Positions 1 through 12,867 of a stretch of DNA of 64,000 nt are shown here, in pieces. Each line of letters starts with the position of its first letter. The first letter of the stretch is position 1. Origin of the DNA: Helicostylum pulchrum (lineage: Eukaryota; Mucoromycota; Mucoromycetes; Mucorales; Mucoraceae). Below the pieces are notes generated by a model that saw nothing but the letters and a program-made list of their open reading frames with translations, made no database searches and had not been told where the DNA came from. The position numbers and the translations under genes are program-made. Location of the stretch: positions 496,001 to 560,000 of the forward strand of contig JAIXMO010000010.1 in assembly GCA_025677825.1 (NCBI GenBank), in the 5' to 3' direction.

Positions 1-3000
1 TTCATCACTGTAGATATAATCCTTTTCAGGGTTACGACAACCAAAGAATAAGGTACAAGGTCCAACCTCTTGACCGTTCTTCTTTTGGAAAGCTCTTTCT
101 TGAAGGAAACCACGGAAAGGTGCAACACCAGTACCAGCAGCAACCATGATCAAAGGCTTTGTGATATCAGCAGGCATGCTGAAAGTACTCTTGGAAGACT
201 TGAGATGAGCACGAAGACGAGACGAGTTTTGAAGTCTCATCAAATAAGAAGACGCAAGACCAGGATAATGCTTATCTCCAACAATATCGTCAACAACACC
301 AACAGCGATATGAGCATGCTCGGGGAATGCAAGAGGAGATGAAGCAATAGAGTAACGTCTAGGTTGCATAACACCAACAGCTGCCAAGAATTGACCGAGA
401 TCAATACGGCTGACTTGAGGGAAAGCTAATTGAAGATCGAGTAAAGTTCTGTGCTTCTTGATAAATTCGGGGTATTGATCTTGGTTATGTTCATCGGGCA
501 TAGTCAAACTATCAAACTTCTTGGCGGTCTCGGGAGCAGTAGCATGAAGTTGAGCAGCAAAGAAACTCAACATACGACGAGAAGGAGGAGACATGAGATC
601 AGCATAGTATATCAAGGCGTTACGTACAGTACAAGGACCCTTAATACTAGCGGCCATAGAACGAGGAGAGAGATCATCAATAGACTCGGCATCAACTTCA
701 AAGACGGAATCTAAAACAAGACCAAAACCTAAAGCAATACGTTCAGCTTCTTCAGGATCGTTTTCGGGCATAATTTCAATATGATCACCGGCTTCATAAA
801 GGTGACCTTCAACAGAGCTAGCAGATTTAAGCTGAGAGATATCAATTTCAATATGACGAGTGCTACGGTCAGAACCTTCCCTTTGAAGTTCACGATTAAC
901 GAGCAAGGTGGCATTGTATTCACTATTCTTGTTATCCTTAGCAGACTTCCACTTTTCAGATTCCTTGGGAGAAATAAATCTGACCTTGGCAGTACTTAAA
1001 TCAGTATCCTCAGCAGATAATGTGGCAGTAGGAATAACTGACTTACTGGCAGAAGCAGCGACACCGTATTTGCCGAGAACATGAGTCCAGAAGTAAGCAC
1101 ACCATTGGTTGAAGTCACCGTCCATATCAGCATCAGCATCTCCGACACCAGGAGAGAAGAAACGATGAGCACCAAGGGTATCAAGACCAGTATCAACCTT
1201 GTAAGGGAAAGCTTGATAAGTTCTCCAGTTCTTGTTACCAAGACCAAATACAGCATAGTTGATACCATTAAGCAAATCTTCGTTACCGTTTTCGATATTG
1301 GTTTCCAAAAACTTGTTAAAGTCTTCAGCGGAGTCAGGAGGTAAACCATTGTAAGTAGCAGTACAGATAACAACAAGTTCGTGTTGGTTTTCCTTAGTGT
1401 CTACAGGTTTTTGATATTTACCGGTCTTAACAACCTCCCACTGGTCCATTGGAAGAAGAGAGACGTCCTTGAAACCGAAACGCTTAGCTTGAGAAGACAT
1501 CTGACTAGCATAATCTTGAGCGGAACCAGTTTGGGTACCAAAGAGGAAAGTAACCTTGGGCAAGTCGATGGCACCAACAGTACTAATCTTGCGATCCAAT
1601 ACGGGCATACTAATCTTTTCTTCAGAATCTTCAGACTTTTGGTAAACAATGTTTTCGTTGGGTTCAGGGAAGTTGGTACGAGGATGAATATTCATAAGCA
1701 TATTAAGAGGCTTGGTAGTGGGTTGATAAGGATCATAAACAACATCAGGACCATCATACTTGAATTCGAAGCGATGCAAGAACATACTGAGAACAGTCTT
1801 GGCTTCTTGAAGAGCGAAAGCCATACCAATACAGGCTCTGGGACCGGTACTGAAAGGTAACCAAGCATAAAGAGAACGCTTTTGCTCTTCTTCAGGAGTC
1901 CAACGCTCAGGATCAAACTTGGTAGGGTTTTCGTAGACGTCGGGGTTCATATGCATGTTATAGATGGATACAACAGAGGCGCTACCAGCCTTTACGCGAT
2001 AACCACCAGGAACAATACAATCCTTCTTACAGTACTTACTAAGGAGTCTCAAGGGAGAATGACAACGGAGAGTTTCTTTCAAGACTCTACCAAGATACTT
2101 GAGACTGGCGATTTGCTCAACAGTAGGTAACTTGTCAGAGCTAATACCAGCATTTGCAACTTCTTGGAGCACCCTGGCTTGGATATCAGGGTTTCTAGAG
2201 AGTTCATAAAGAACCCAGGCCAAAGTATTAGCAGTGGTATCATGACCAGCGATCAAAAAGGTAATAACTTGATCACGAATATTTTCGTCACTAAGACCCA
2301 AGTTATGTTCGTCACGAGCATTCAACATGAAGCCCAAAAGATCTTTCTCGGAGTCCTTGGCAAATTCACTGTTCTTACGTTCAACAATTACTTCATCGAC
2401 AATAGAACGCATCAAATTATTTCCACGTTCCCAAGAACGGTTGGATTCCATAGGCAATTGCTTCATAAATGCGGGACGAGAGAAACGAACAACACTGTTA
2501 CTAAGAGCGAAACCCATAGCGTTAATGAAAGGATGGGAAGGCTTGTTACGGTCCATTAAATCGAAAGAGTAGCCAAAACCAATACGACCGATAGTCTCAA
2601 AGGTTAAGTTAGTACACCAATCTAAAATTTCGACCTTGTCCTCTGGAGTATATTCAGAAAGCACCTTCATAGTTTCTTGTGCAATGAGACCCATTTCCGG
2701 TTGATATGCCTAATTCAAATAAATAAAAATCACGTGCGTAAATATAAGGTTGACTGCCTGTAAAAAGATCATATTGTTACCTTAATAGCACGAGGACTGA
2801 AAGCGGGCATAAGAATTTTATGTGCCAATTTCCATTCATCAGCATCAGAATCGGATGTAAATAAACCGCTACCAGCGAAATCTTTAATTTCCTTCAAGGT
2901 GTTGGTAATCTTCTTTGTGAAATATTCAGATTCTTTAACGAAAATTTCAGCAATAGCAGGGTCATTGGTAGCAACCATCTCCGCACCCAAAACATTGACA

Positions 3001-3418
3001 CTTGCAATGTTACCATAGGCAGCGAATTGCTTAGCCCAACCAGCGGTTCTATAAAAATTAATTGGTTAGTAAAAATATCTTTTTGGTTACAAAATATAAA
3101 TATTTACAAATCGGGCATCATTTCATAAAGGTTGCCAACCATAGGTAATCTTGTTGGACCAGGAACTTCCTTAATTTGTTGATGGAAGTTGATATAAACA
3201 ACTTGTTGTAATCTAACCATGTCAATTTCAGTCAATTCAACACCTGTAGATGTTTCAAGAATAATGTCGTTCATAGGAATAGCCAAACCGAGTTTTTCAG
3301 CAGCTAAACTACGGACTGTGTTTGTGTTGGCGCCGTTACCGATACGAATAATTTTTCCTTCAGCTTCGATATTTTTACAGCCTTTAAAGGCGATGATTAA
3401 GGATATAGTTTCAGACAT
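1..3418 (-). CDS. Self-sufficient cytochrome P450 / NADPH-P450 reductase fusion (CYP505-like), C-terminus cut by window edge
   Basis: Likely a P450foxy/CYP102-like fatty-acid subterminal hydroxylase carrying its own electron-transfer chain. Exons on the minus strand: 3418-3108, 3048-2781 and 2709-1 (open at the edge). The seen part is 1096 codons. Residues 1 to about 75 are an unusual extension. The P450 domain follows, with the I-helix AGHDTTA (near 2240), ETLR (near 2070) and the heme loop FSTGPRACIGMAFA, whose Cys486 codon is at 1831-1833. An FMN/flavodoxin domain begins at FGTQTGSAQDY (near 1540). It is followed by an FAD domain with RRYSIASS and the start of the NADPH-binding region (AAGTGVAPFRGF), at which point the window ends. 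No N-terminal membrane anchor is seen, so it is probably soluble, as in the family. Family assignment is secure; substrate preference is inferred. Confidence 0.93.
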
Positions 3419-4792
3419 AGTTGAAAATATAAATAAAAAGTAATAGCCTGAGAAAAGGAAAGAATATTAAGAAAATTGCAAAGTATTTATATGAGTACAG
3501 AATTTAGAGTGAAATTTTTTTTTTCTGATTTGGATATTTTCAATTGAGCGAGTTTTCGAGAAGGTAAAACAAAACTCAGCTTTCCGGGGGATTAGCCTAA
3601 ATTTATAATGTTAGCATAAAGCGTTGCTTGTATGTTTCTTTTTGCGTCTGTATATAGCATTCTTGGCTAAAATAGGTATATTCTACTGGTAATAAAATTT
3701 GTTTATATTTGGCACTGCTTGATTTCAGAACTTTTTTGTTTGATTTTACGTTTACGCTGATCGAATATAATTAACGTCGCACGAACGTAATGTTCAGGCA
3801 CTTGGTGTTCAATCTAGAGTTTTTAATATAGTTTAAGGTTGCATTTACATATGTAGAGGTTCGGTAATACTTACTATGATACATGACTAAATTTTTTGAT
3901 AAAGGATAAGGTAGTCTCTCCAAACTAGGAATAACTATCCTGGATGAATAAAATTAATCCTTTTAATAATTAATATTCAGGGAGATCGATTATCCCCGCC
4001 ACCCTAAATACAATACTTTATTCTTTTTTTGGACCTTTCAAAACTTCAGCCTCGGTAAATTTGTATACAAATATTCATGTCATTTTTAATACAAAGATTA
4101 ACCCCCAAGGCCGTTGTTTTAATCATGATAACTTAAAAACATATTCATGGTTGTAGGTATCCGGCGTCCGAGAAACCCCGAGTAATCGATGAGGTATATC
4201 CTCCCTGTATGATTTGGTCATTAGGGTTACAGTCTCTCATTTGGCAAAAGGACGTCAAAGCTGAGACATTGCGAATAAAATATATGCATTTTTATTATTT
4301 TACTACCACAACAAAAACATCCCAACTTTTAAAGTTATTTTTCCGCTGTGGACAAAGGTAATGCTTTTTTCACGGCTCTGTTGTCTTGATCCGTTTAGAC
4401 CGATAAATATTGTGTACCCAGTCTGGCTAAATCCACGCTCGGAGTTTAAGATTATTAAATCTGTAAACACGAGTGATATTCCTCAAATGCTGATCTTATT
4501 GGTTTTTAACGCGCTTTTCTGAGTACGCGGGTTCTTAAAGCGCGATTTTGTAAATTACAGTTTTCGAATGGCAGCCTACAAGTAAAATACCAAGCCATTC
4601 CATTGCTACTATTGGTTTTTTGGACTGCTTTTTACGCATCATGATTTTTTTTGCGTAGTTTGACTTATTTTTGCTCACAGTGAATAATTTTTTTGGACAT
4701 TCGGCTCATAGATTTTGCGCACTCTGGTTTATTGCAAATAAAGTTTGATACGCCACGTTCTATTTACATGTTCATAAAAAAGTATATACAAA

Positions 4793-4880
4793 TAAATGAT
4801 TAACTAACGCGTAAATACGAGTATATAAAACAAACAGTGATATAATACAATATGATGAGTTAATAGAACCACCTTTTTTT
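4793..4880 (+). repeat. Dispersed repeat R1, copy 1
   Basis: About 90 bp sharing the core TAACTAACGCGTAAATACGA followed by an AT-rich stretch and a T-rich tail. Related copies lie near 6905, 44425 and 44518 in the same orientation. Similarity is by eye. No open frame is shared, so it is more likely a non-coding element or transposon terminus than a gene piece. Confidence 0.5.
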
Positions 4881-6904
4881 CTGGTTTAATTAATCTATTT
4901 ATTCCAACTTTTTATTTTTTATAATGCTCGTAGAATTTTGCAAGAGACAGCATCAGAATAAGTGGTTTAAATGACACTTTAGATTCAACTACAACTATTA
5001 CTTACAAGTTGGTGGAACAATACCAGACAAAAAATCGAGATACTTTGTCTAGCAAGTTACATTTGATAATATATGGATTTGTTGCGTATTCATTAACATT
5101 GTTTTTATTCAGTAGGTTTAAGCGAGAATAGTATGATCGACATAACCCCAAAGAATAAAAAGTCGCAAACCGACATTCTTGGAGGACATCATATCCGGTC
5201 ATTTTTCCGGAAGAAATAACTACGAAACGGAATTTGGAAAAAGTAAGAGCAATGATGACATTGATGAACTAACCAAAAACTTTAAAAAGGCAGTTTACTC
5301 AATATATATTCTAGGGCAAACAGCATTTATTCAATAGTTTTAAATTTTCAGAGACGCTTACATTTATGTCTGCCCCGAAAAATATATTAATGTTAAATAC
5401 GGGCCGTGTTTATTGGAAACCTATTTTGGTAGGAACGAGCAAGTCTTTTTACAATTATAAGCTTTAAATATATGAAAATAGTCTAATACTTATGTATAAA
5501 GCAATCTAAATAATCAAATCCAGTAGAGAGAATACTCTTTGAAAGCCGCTTCAGATTTCCATTATACTTTTCTCGCGTTTCGTTTTGTAGAACATTGTAA
5601 AAAGTCATAACATTAAGTTGGATATCGATAAGAATAAATTTGAGAGAAGAAAAAAAAAATTGCTGCGAAGACGCCCAAGGCTATATCGAACGTAATATAG
5701 TTATTACACCAGGTACTGTGATAGAAGGCCGTTCTTTACACTTCACCAATTGGTATTTGAGACTCGCTTCAGAAAAAAAAATAGGTACTTAAGTCATGAT
5801 TTTGAAAAACGATCAACCACACGTTACGTTAAGGAAATCTTCGCGGTGTTAGGTTTTTATAAGACGTCCGTGTTACCATAAGGTAGTTAAATGAGACGAT
5901 CCACAGTATTACTTGTATTTTCGCATGATCAGTTCTCCCGTTCCTTCACTCGCCCTTTTTTTGCAAAAAGACGAATCCGCCCTTTTCAAATATGAATAAT
6001 TGACAAACTAAAATTATCTTTGCCCTGGATTTTTCCAGGACGCCTCGGGTCCTCTGCTTTAACACCACTATGTACCACTGTTCAATTTAAGGGTGGAATC
6101 TAATTTCATAAAACTACTAAATATATCATATAAATTTTTAAAAAAATGAACTAATTTTGAAACGCGTTTATTTAATTTATGAAGAGATTGTATAAAAACA
6201 TCAAGTCTTCAAAAGTGTATTATCAATCGATGTTATTTAAATAAAAGTATACAAATCAAACTGATAGAGAGAGGATAATAAAATAAACCTTACAAAGTAG
6301 TTAAATGTAGAGACAATAAATTTAGACTTGAATGAAGTGTTTATAGTTAAGCAGTGAATTTTTAGAAAACTAACTAAGAAAAGTAATTAAATACAGATGG
6401 TTACTAAGTGATGGAATATTGAAAAGGGACGCAGTATAAAACAAATAAAGTGAACGTAAAGACATTTTTTATTCCTACATATCATAGCTAACTAGTAGTT
6501 TTTAAATGTATAGTTATGTAGTATTTTGTATAGCGATAGTAAAGATCGCCTTTAAAAGAAAAAAAAGAAAAAAAAAACTGTAAAACTAAGACAAGGATGT
6601 CCTCTCCAACATTATATAGTGTAACTACTACTGAGCAACTAACTCATCGTCAAACATAACTGAGCTGTCCTTATTTTACATTATCTAATGAACCACAACT
6701 CATGCTACTTATAATTTACAGCATGCTACGAAACGAGACCTCCGATGAGAAAGAAAGAAAAAATGGAGAATTCATGGTGCACGTTCTATTTACAAACACA
6801 AGAAAAAAAAAGTGCGACGTACTTTTTTTTTTCATGCGTTCAACTTAGTCTGTATTCGCTTGTATGGATCAAGTTGGAGCAAAAGGCGCCTACTACGTAT
6901 ATAA

Positions 6905-6975
6905 AAATGATTAACCAATAAGTACGAGTATATGAAACATATACTGGTATAATGATGAGTAAATATATCACATGC
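6905..6975 (+). repeat. Dispersed repeat R1, copy 2
   Basis: Divergent copy with the cores GATTAACCAATAAGTACGAG and TATGAAACATATAC, followed by a T-rich tail ending GCATCTTTTTTT, as in the copy near 44425. It lies about 250 bp from an R2 copy, mirroring the R1-R2 adjacency near 44.5 kb. Confidence 0.5.
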
Positions 6976-7219
6976 TCTATTTTATCAGTTATTTATTTGC
7001 ATCTTTTTTTGCGAGTCTTTTTCTTCTGCAACTTATACGGGCCTTCTTGGAGAAACTGGTATCCGTAAAGGTACGTACGTCAAAAGTGATCTGTAACTTT
7101 TTTTTTACTGAACGTGTAGTTAAATAGAACATGTACCAAGAATTTCCCCCTTTTTTTTTGGTAAACACCAGACACTTCCTTTAAAATTAGCAAATACATT
7201 GCCAATTTACAAGTTCACA

Positions 7220-7395
7220 AAAAAGATGCAGTATATTACTTCTCACGTACCTGCTCTTGTGTACTTGTTTTATATATCTTGTTCGTTTATTTCCCTACAT
7301 TGGCAATACCAAAATGTTGTAAATTCCATCTTGTGTAGGAGGTCTTGTGCAAGAGGAAATACAAGCTTAGTCTTTTTGGGTTTAGGAAGTGGTCT
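7220..7395 (-). repeat. Dispersed repeat R2, copy 1 (inverted relative to the 44.7 kb copy)
   Basis: Read on the minus strand this segment aligns over its whole length with 44636-44815 on the plus strand. Shared blocks include AAGCTTGTATTTCCTCTTGC (one base different), GTAGGGAAATAAA, GATATATAAAAC and CAGGTACGTGAGAAGTAATA. By-eye identity is roughly 80 percent with small indels. The plus-strand 66-codon open frame here is not shared with the other copy, so I treat the segment as a repeat rather than a gene. Confidence 0.7.
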
Positions 7396-10070
7396 TTAGA
7401 TTGAAACAAAGGAACTTTTTTTTATAAAAAAAAAGATGGGTCTGACATTTAGCTGCTTGTTTCAATATGCTGCTTTTAGCTGATCAATATCACGATTCAC
7501 AGCTTCAACATTTCGGTACTCCTTTACTTGACAGACAAACTTCGCAAATGCAATCACTTTGATTCGACTTTCACAATGAACAACACATTGTTTTTAGCCA
7601 TTTCCAACATAGTCTCTAGTGTTCTGCATAGGAATCCGAATTTACGAATCGTTAGGGCACAACTTCTCCTCCTGTCAGCCAGATAAGATATCACCTTATA
7701 CGAATAAAATTTGTTAAATGGTTTTTCCTTTATGTTGGATTTTATATCCAAAAAGAAAGTAGATATTTCCAACCTCGGGGAATCAGAACTATGGAACACT
7801 TATTTTAATTGTTCAAAAAGACCAGATGCTCTTATTACTGAAGATAAAACCCTATCTCTTGCTTAAGATGAATGCAAACTTGGTAATGCCACCACAAAAT
7901 CAAAACAAATAGACGGCATCAAGTTAGCAATTTTCACGCAATGCTTGATTGGTTATTGCAATAGCACTTTACGAAAGTGACTTCTTTTTCCATGGGAAAA
8001 TATAAATATGTATTTTTAAAAAAGAAAAATTATTCCTTTAGACTAGTTTCTTGCGAAGTCAATAACGTAGGAGTTATTCCAAAATTATTGGTTTCGTAGA
8101 CTGTAGGAGTTATTCCAAGGTCCATGTGGAACATTCTTGTCTAAGCTTTTGGGACGATATTAGCCTTCACCTTCTCGTGGTTCGTCCTGTTATGCTGTAT
8201 AGCTGATTAAGCTACGTAGTGACTAAGAAAGGCTATTTATTTTTTAAATCAATAAAGAAAAATATTTTTAATGTTGAGATTGTTTGTTCAAAATAGTTTG
8301 GTTGATGGAAAAGGTGATGAGTATTCTGATGGGAATCTGATAGTTACTTCACTGTTTGAATTATCGAATGAATACATTTTCTTTTTCTACTGTGCTTTGT
8401 TTTTACTACATCTTGTTTGGCCCGAGCCCAGAAGACTCGCTACAATGTGGTCGTCTTCATTTACACGATGAAATGTTTTTTTAAAAAGTAGATGTCATGC
8501 TGGAAAAACCGTAGATTAAAACAAAGGGATGTACTATAAAAACGTTTTCAAATATGGGTATAAAAGACAGACAGATACAACCATCACTCATGCCCTTTTT
8601 TTTTAAAAAAAAAAACATTATAAACTACAATTGATTGATTTAGGGTGTCATGGAAAGCCATGATTGCTGTAAAAAAACAGCGCCGTTTGTACAGGCCGAT
8701 TATGAAATCCTTTTTTTTTTTTCTTTTTCACCAAGAAAAAAAAAATCATAAAAATATGCGAACCAGATGGTTCAGGATATTATAGATATAACCTTAGGCT
8801 ATGTCATAAAATAAAAAAAATACAAAGGGGGAAAATATGTATTCATAGGAAATAAAACTTACTATTCTTCATAGGAAGATTTTATTGCAACAAGCTCGTC
8901 TTTAAGACTTGCCTTCTTTATATTTTGAGAGCAGGTCTAAGAGACACCACGTTTCCTTGAATGATGAGGCATACCATTTATCTCTTCTGAAGCACGAAAG
9001 GATGGTTGTATTACGCAAATGACAGAACTTACCAATTCAAACATATTTTTTTACGCGAAGTCTTTAAAAATGTTTATTAAAACTTCTTTTTAGCATTTGG
9101 AAGGTAAGTGATAAAGACATTGATTTTATTAAAATTTTTGACATTTATGTTATTATACTTTGACATGTCTACTTTGGGATCACAGGTATGTACGTAGGAG
9201 GTACGGTGTGTCATCATGTACATCAAAGCAATATAAGATTCATATCTTAGTGACACACTTTTCTTTCTGTGTGGATTGCTCTCTTTAATATCCTTCTGTC
9301 ACTTGGTACCGTTCTTGGAATTTTTGGCAATGTCATTGGCGACCAATCTTCTTGGATAGATCAGTAGGCGATAACCCTTTTTGAGACGCCAATATCTCGT
9401 TCACTCATTTTGGATGATATCAACCGAGTAAAAATGGAATGTTTAGTCATGGGACTCTACTCCACCTACCTCTTTTTTAATACTTTTTCCAACTCAAAAA
9501 CACACACTGTTGGAGTATTCTGGTACATGCACTATGTATAGACCGAAACAAATTATACGTTACACTGGGACTATATCGTGAGGAATAAAAATAAATAAGA
9601 TCATCATATAGACTTACGGTAATGAAATATCAACAATTATTTCTGAGTCTGTAGCTCTCCAAAATATGTAGTATACAAACGAGAGTTATTCAGAGAGGTA
9701 GGTATTACATAGAGGGATACTTCAGAGAACAAAAAAAGAGACGGGTATTTATTATAAAAATAAAAATTGTTGTCCTCAATTTAACTATAAATTTATCAAA
9801 CAAAAAAATAAAGACAACAAAAGTGATTTATAAATGAACGTTGTTTTCTTTAAAAAAAACTTCTTTCTTTCTTCTTTAATTTTTTCTTTAACATAATTAA
9901 TCGGTAGAAATATCTCTATATTCAAGCAGGAAAAAGTCTTCATACATGATAAGGAGTATAGTAGAGAAGATGAAACGCAAGGAGGTCGCACAAGTTCAAG
10001 CTTTTTGGCATCAAAATACTAAACAGCTGCAACCGCTTTTTTTTTTGTTTCCTTTATCTTTAAAAAAAGT

Positions 10071-11690
10071 ATGCTTAAACTGAAAGTTACTTTTAAAGTT
10101 TGCGATTTGCCTACTACAGTATGGTACATTATTTTCACCTTGATAAAACCTAACGATCTACAAACGCTGCTATGTGTGAATCATCGAATGAGACATTGTG
10201 TGTTATCTCATTCTCCTAGACTGAAGCAACAGTTTCCAAGCACCCGTCCTAATTACCTGGAAGTAGAAATAAGAACCACAAATGTATTGGTATTGTCTTC
10301 TCGATACTTTAGCTTTGAGTGGGGTATGGAAGTATTCAACCACTTCTACAACGTTGAAACTCTTGAAGTAATCACCACGGAACCTGGTAGTAAATTGATA
10401 AAAAGGGTATGTGCTGTGATAAGTCAAAGTGACAACGTCAAGAATATAATCGTTCCTAGTAAAGACATATTAAGATGGAAACGTTATATCGATAAGTCTG
10501 TATCTGTTTCTGGTTTACCTGTAAGTTTTTTTTACCATACTAATTGTAGTTAATAAAAACTAATTCTTTTTTTTTAGGTGACTTACCCGTTTATCAATAA
10601 CGCCGCTGAAGACCCTATTCCTACACCTTACAACTCACCGTATACCTGTCTTATTGAATGTCTCAATATTTATAGGAAATCTGTACTTGAAAAATTTAAC
10701 TTATCTTCAAAATTCAACCAACCCACCGAACCTTTATCACTTAACGGTATAATGATTTTATCGAACAAATATGGCGACGAATATAATATGTTAGTCCGGG
10801 AATGGGAAAGTCATGTTCTACGAAATGTAGAAATATTAACCAAAGATGCACTTGTACCAATTGAGGAAGTAACAGTTATTGCAGACTATGTCAATCAAGT
10901 AGCTGAGTCGTCAAAGAAGTCCCTTGCTACTGCAAAATATCTCGTTCAGGTGATAAAGAGTGGCAATTGTGAATCTGAAAGTATCTCTAGCTGTATTCAA
11001 ACTTTGGAAAATATTTTAAACAAGATTACTTATACTTGGAACCCTTTGGAAATGTCTGAAGATACGCTCAATATGTCACTATTTGACCCAGTTTTTAACC
11101 ATTTCGTAGATAAAATTTCTCATTCAAAATACCATGGTGCCGATCACGAACTATTCGAGTCTAGAAAAAGAAAACTCGAGCAAGCTACTTTCAATCATCA
11201 ATCTACTAATGACATTCGCGGGAGAAAACCTGATCGTTCAATTGAAGTATTACAATCACATACTTCGTATAAGCCTCATGTTTTATTAGTTGAAATTAAA
11301 ACACAATACCAAGCGAGACATAGCCCTGATCTTGTAAAATTATGTACTGAACTAAAAGATTGCATCGACATTGCTATAAAAAATGGTATGAAAAGAGATA
11401 GATGCTTTGCTGTTGGTCTACTAGTAGAAGGCAGAGAGTGTACCTTGTTTGTTGCTTGTTCCCCTGAGAAGCATTTCTACCCTGTTACTGAAGTTAGTTC
11501 TTTTTACTTGCCTACATGTTATAAGGATCTTGGAGTGCTTAAAGATACGGTACTTGGTCTTTGCCTTTGCAGAAATTTAGTTTTACGATACATTGGGTTT
11601 CATTTAGATCAATCAAACTTTGGAAATGGATCAGAAGACGTCAGATTGAATTGTGCCTCTCCTAAGAGACATATCGAATATTACGTATAA
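10071..11690 (+). CDS. F-box-like protein with C-terminal putative PD-(D/E)XK nuclease-like domain
   Basis: Exons 10071-10520 and 10578-11690 (57 bp GT-AG intron, phase 0) encode 520 residues. The N-terminus (residues 12-50, starting CDLPTTVWYIIF) resembles an F-box. The middle is helical and unrecognised. Near the C-terminus, RKPDRS (PD at 368-369) is followed 20 residues later by LLVEIK (E389, K391). That is the spacing of a PD-(D/E)XK restriction-endonuclease-like core. Helical and strand segments follow, including CFAVGLLVEG. The gene at 50949 has the same arrangement, which strengthens the reading. No signal peptide or membrane segment is seen. The gene stands alone between gene-poor stretches. 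Nuclease activity is not shown; it could be an inactive fold used for protein or DNA contact. Confidence 0.75.
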
Positions 11691-12477
11691 CTCTTTTCTT
11701 TTCCCCTTTCTTTAAAAAAACATCAGCAAATATTTTATTTTATTAAGCCAATTCTTATAAATAAAAAAGTACTTTACGAAAGGTATACGTTGTATGTTAA
11801 GATAATAGTTATTTTTTATTTAATACGCGAATAGGACTTATTCTAGAAGTATAAACCTTCAGCTAAACCTTAAGACGACTTAGTAAACTTTTAAATACTT
11901 ACGCGCAGGGCATATGTAAGGTATTAGTTAAGTATGTAACAGCTCCTTCTCCTATCTTCCCGCTACAACTTATTTAGGATGGCCATATTTGTTATACCGA
12001 CTTGATAAAAAAAATGCGTCTCACTAAAAAATTCAAGACAATCGCATTACTTAATAATGGAAGTATTCAAGCAGTGGTTTGAAGCACCTTGTCAACGATA
12101 TTGTCTTTGAAGATGTGTTTGAAAATAAATTAATAAAGTTGTTATTGTGCCCTTTCGTAAAGTATCTTCAACTTTTACCCAATTAAAGAGCTTACATGAT
12201 AACGTCAAGTAGTTTGAAGAAATAAATCTGGATATAAACATGAGAGTAGATAACAAATAAAACAAAAATACTTTACTTACGCTGGCACAACTTCTTCTAG
12301 TTGACATATGTTCCCTTTTCATTTCTTCTGTTTATTACTTGGCAGTAAAGAAGATAATCTCAATAAATGAATAACCTTTTTCCTTTTTTCTTCATCTTCC
12401 AGTAATTATAAATAACCGAGTGATTCATGCAATTTTAAAAGATTGGTAGTTAGTTGAAAGGGCTAAATAATGAAGAT
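11691..12477. other. Intergenic, no gene seen
   Basis: AT-rich sequence. A 76-codon minus-strand frame (12322-12092) has no recognisable domain. I see nothing supportable. Confidence 0.5.
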
Positions 12478-12735
12478 CATCTAAGGTCGCAGGATTTGAA
12501 AGGAGGCTGTTCATTTAATTTAGCAAGACAGTTTAAAACCGTCTTGTTGAGTGCACCAGTAGTAGACGAGAGACATATTAAAGCAGTAGGCTTCACATAA
12601 TCGAAAATATCGATTAAGTCTTCGTATCGATGTACCTCATTATAGTTACGCACGTAATATACCTTGTTTTGAGCGAGCCTATCACCACAATCAAAACACT
12701 TTTTTTGGCTTCTTGCTCCGTTAAATTAAATTAGG
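12478..12735 (-). pseudogene. Relic of a malic enzyme (NAD(P)-binding domain fragment)
   Basis: The minus-strand translation gives GDRLAQNKVYYVRNYNEV, then YVKPTALICLSS, then LNEQPPF. These match, in order, the part of the malic-enzyme NAD-binding domain that runs from the segment after the dinucleotide fold, through VKPTxLIGxS, to the MAKxNExPIIF stretch. Upstream, LTEQEAKKSV fits the family but lies in a different frame, so there is at least one frameshift near 12690-12710. The rest of the roughly 550-residue enzyme is missing on both sides, and the usual Gly of LIGxS is Cys. It is a short dead fragment, not a functional gene. Confidence 0.72.
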
Positions 12736-12867
12736 TTTCAAAATGCATTGAGATTCTCGAACCCGCACCGATATCGGAGCACTAAAAAAAAGAGGTCTAC
12801 AAGTGCCAAATATCAATCCATCCATCAAGCTAGTGTTAGAAACTCTCCTTTTAAATCATCAATCAGA

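Larger units (their letters stand above)
3419..10070. other. 6.6 kb gene-poor, AT-rich stretch with dispersed repeats
   Basis: No supported gene was found. Open frames here are short (at most 81 codons), lack recognisable domains and look like chance frames. Two repeat families also found near 44.4-44.8 kb lie here (copies at 4793-4880, 6905-6975 and 7220-7395). A minus-strand open stretch near 4140-4260 and a plus-strand stretch near 9290-9360 (GTVLGIFGNVIGDQSSW in one frame) look faintly coding and may be gene relics, but I cannot name them. A short direct repeat containing GTAGGAGTTATTCCAA occurs at about 8068 and 8104. Confidence 0.6.

Noticed and set aside
996..1376. Minus-strand 126-codon Leu-rich frame inside the P450-reductase gene
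   Set aside because: Out of frame with the flavodoxin and FAD domains; it is a shadow of the real coding frame.
7554..7799. 81-codon minus-strand frame with RRRSCALTIRKFG
   Set aside because: No domain or splice context; the shared RRSCA string with the frame at 12092-12322 is too short to mean homology.
9150..9480. Membrane-protein-like relic on the plus strand
   Set aside because: Only about 25 hydrophobic residues stay in one frame and no family is recognised.
3419..10070. Centromere or heterochromatic domain
   Set aside because: Being gene-poor and AT-rich is not enough; no centromere-type repeat array or retroelement cluster is visible, and the size is small.
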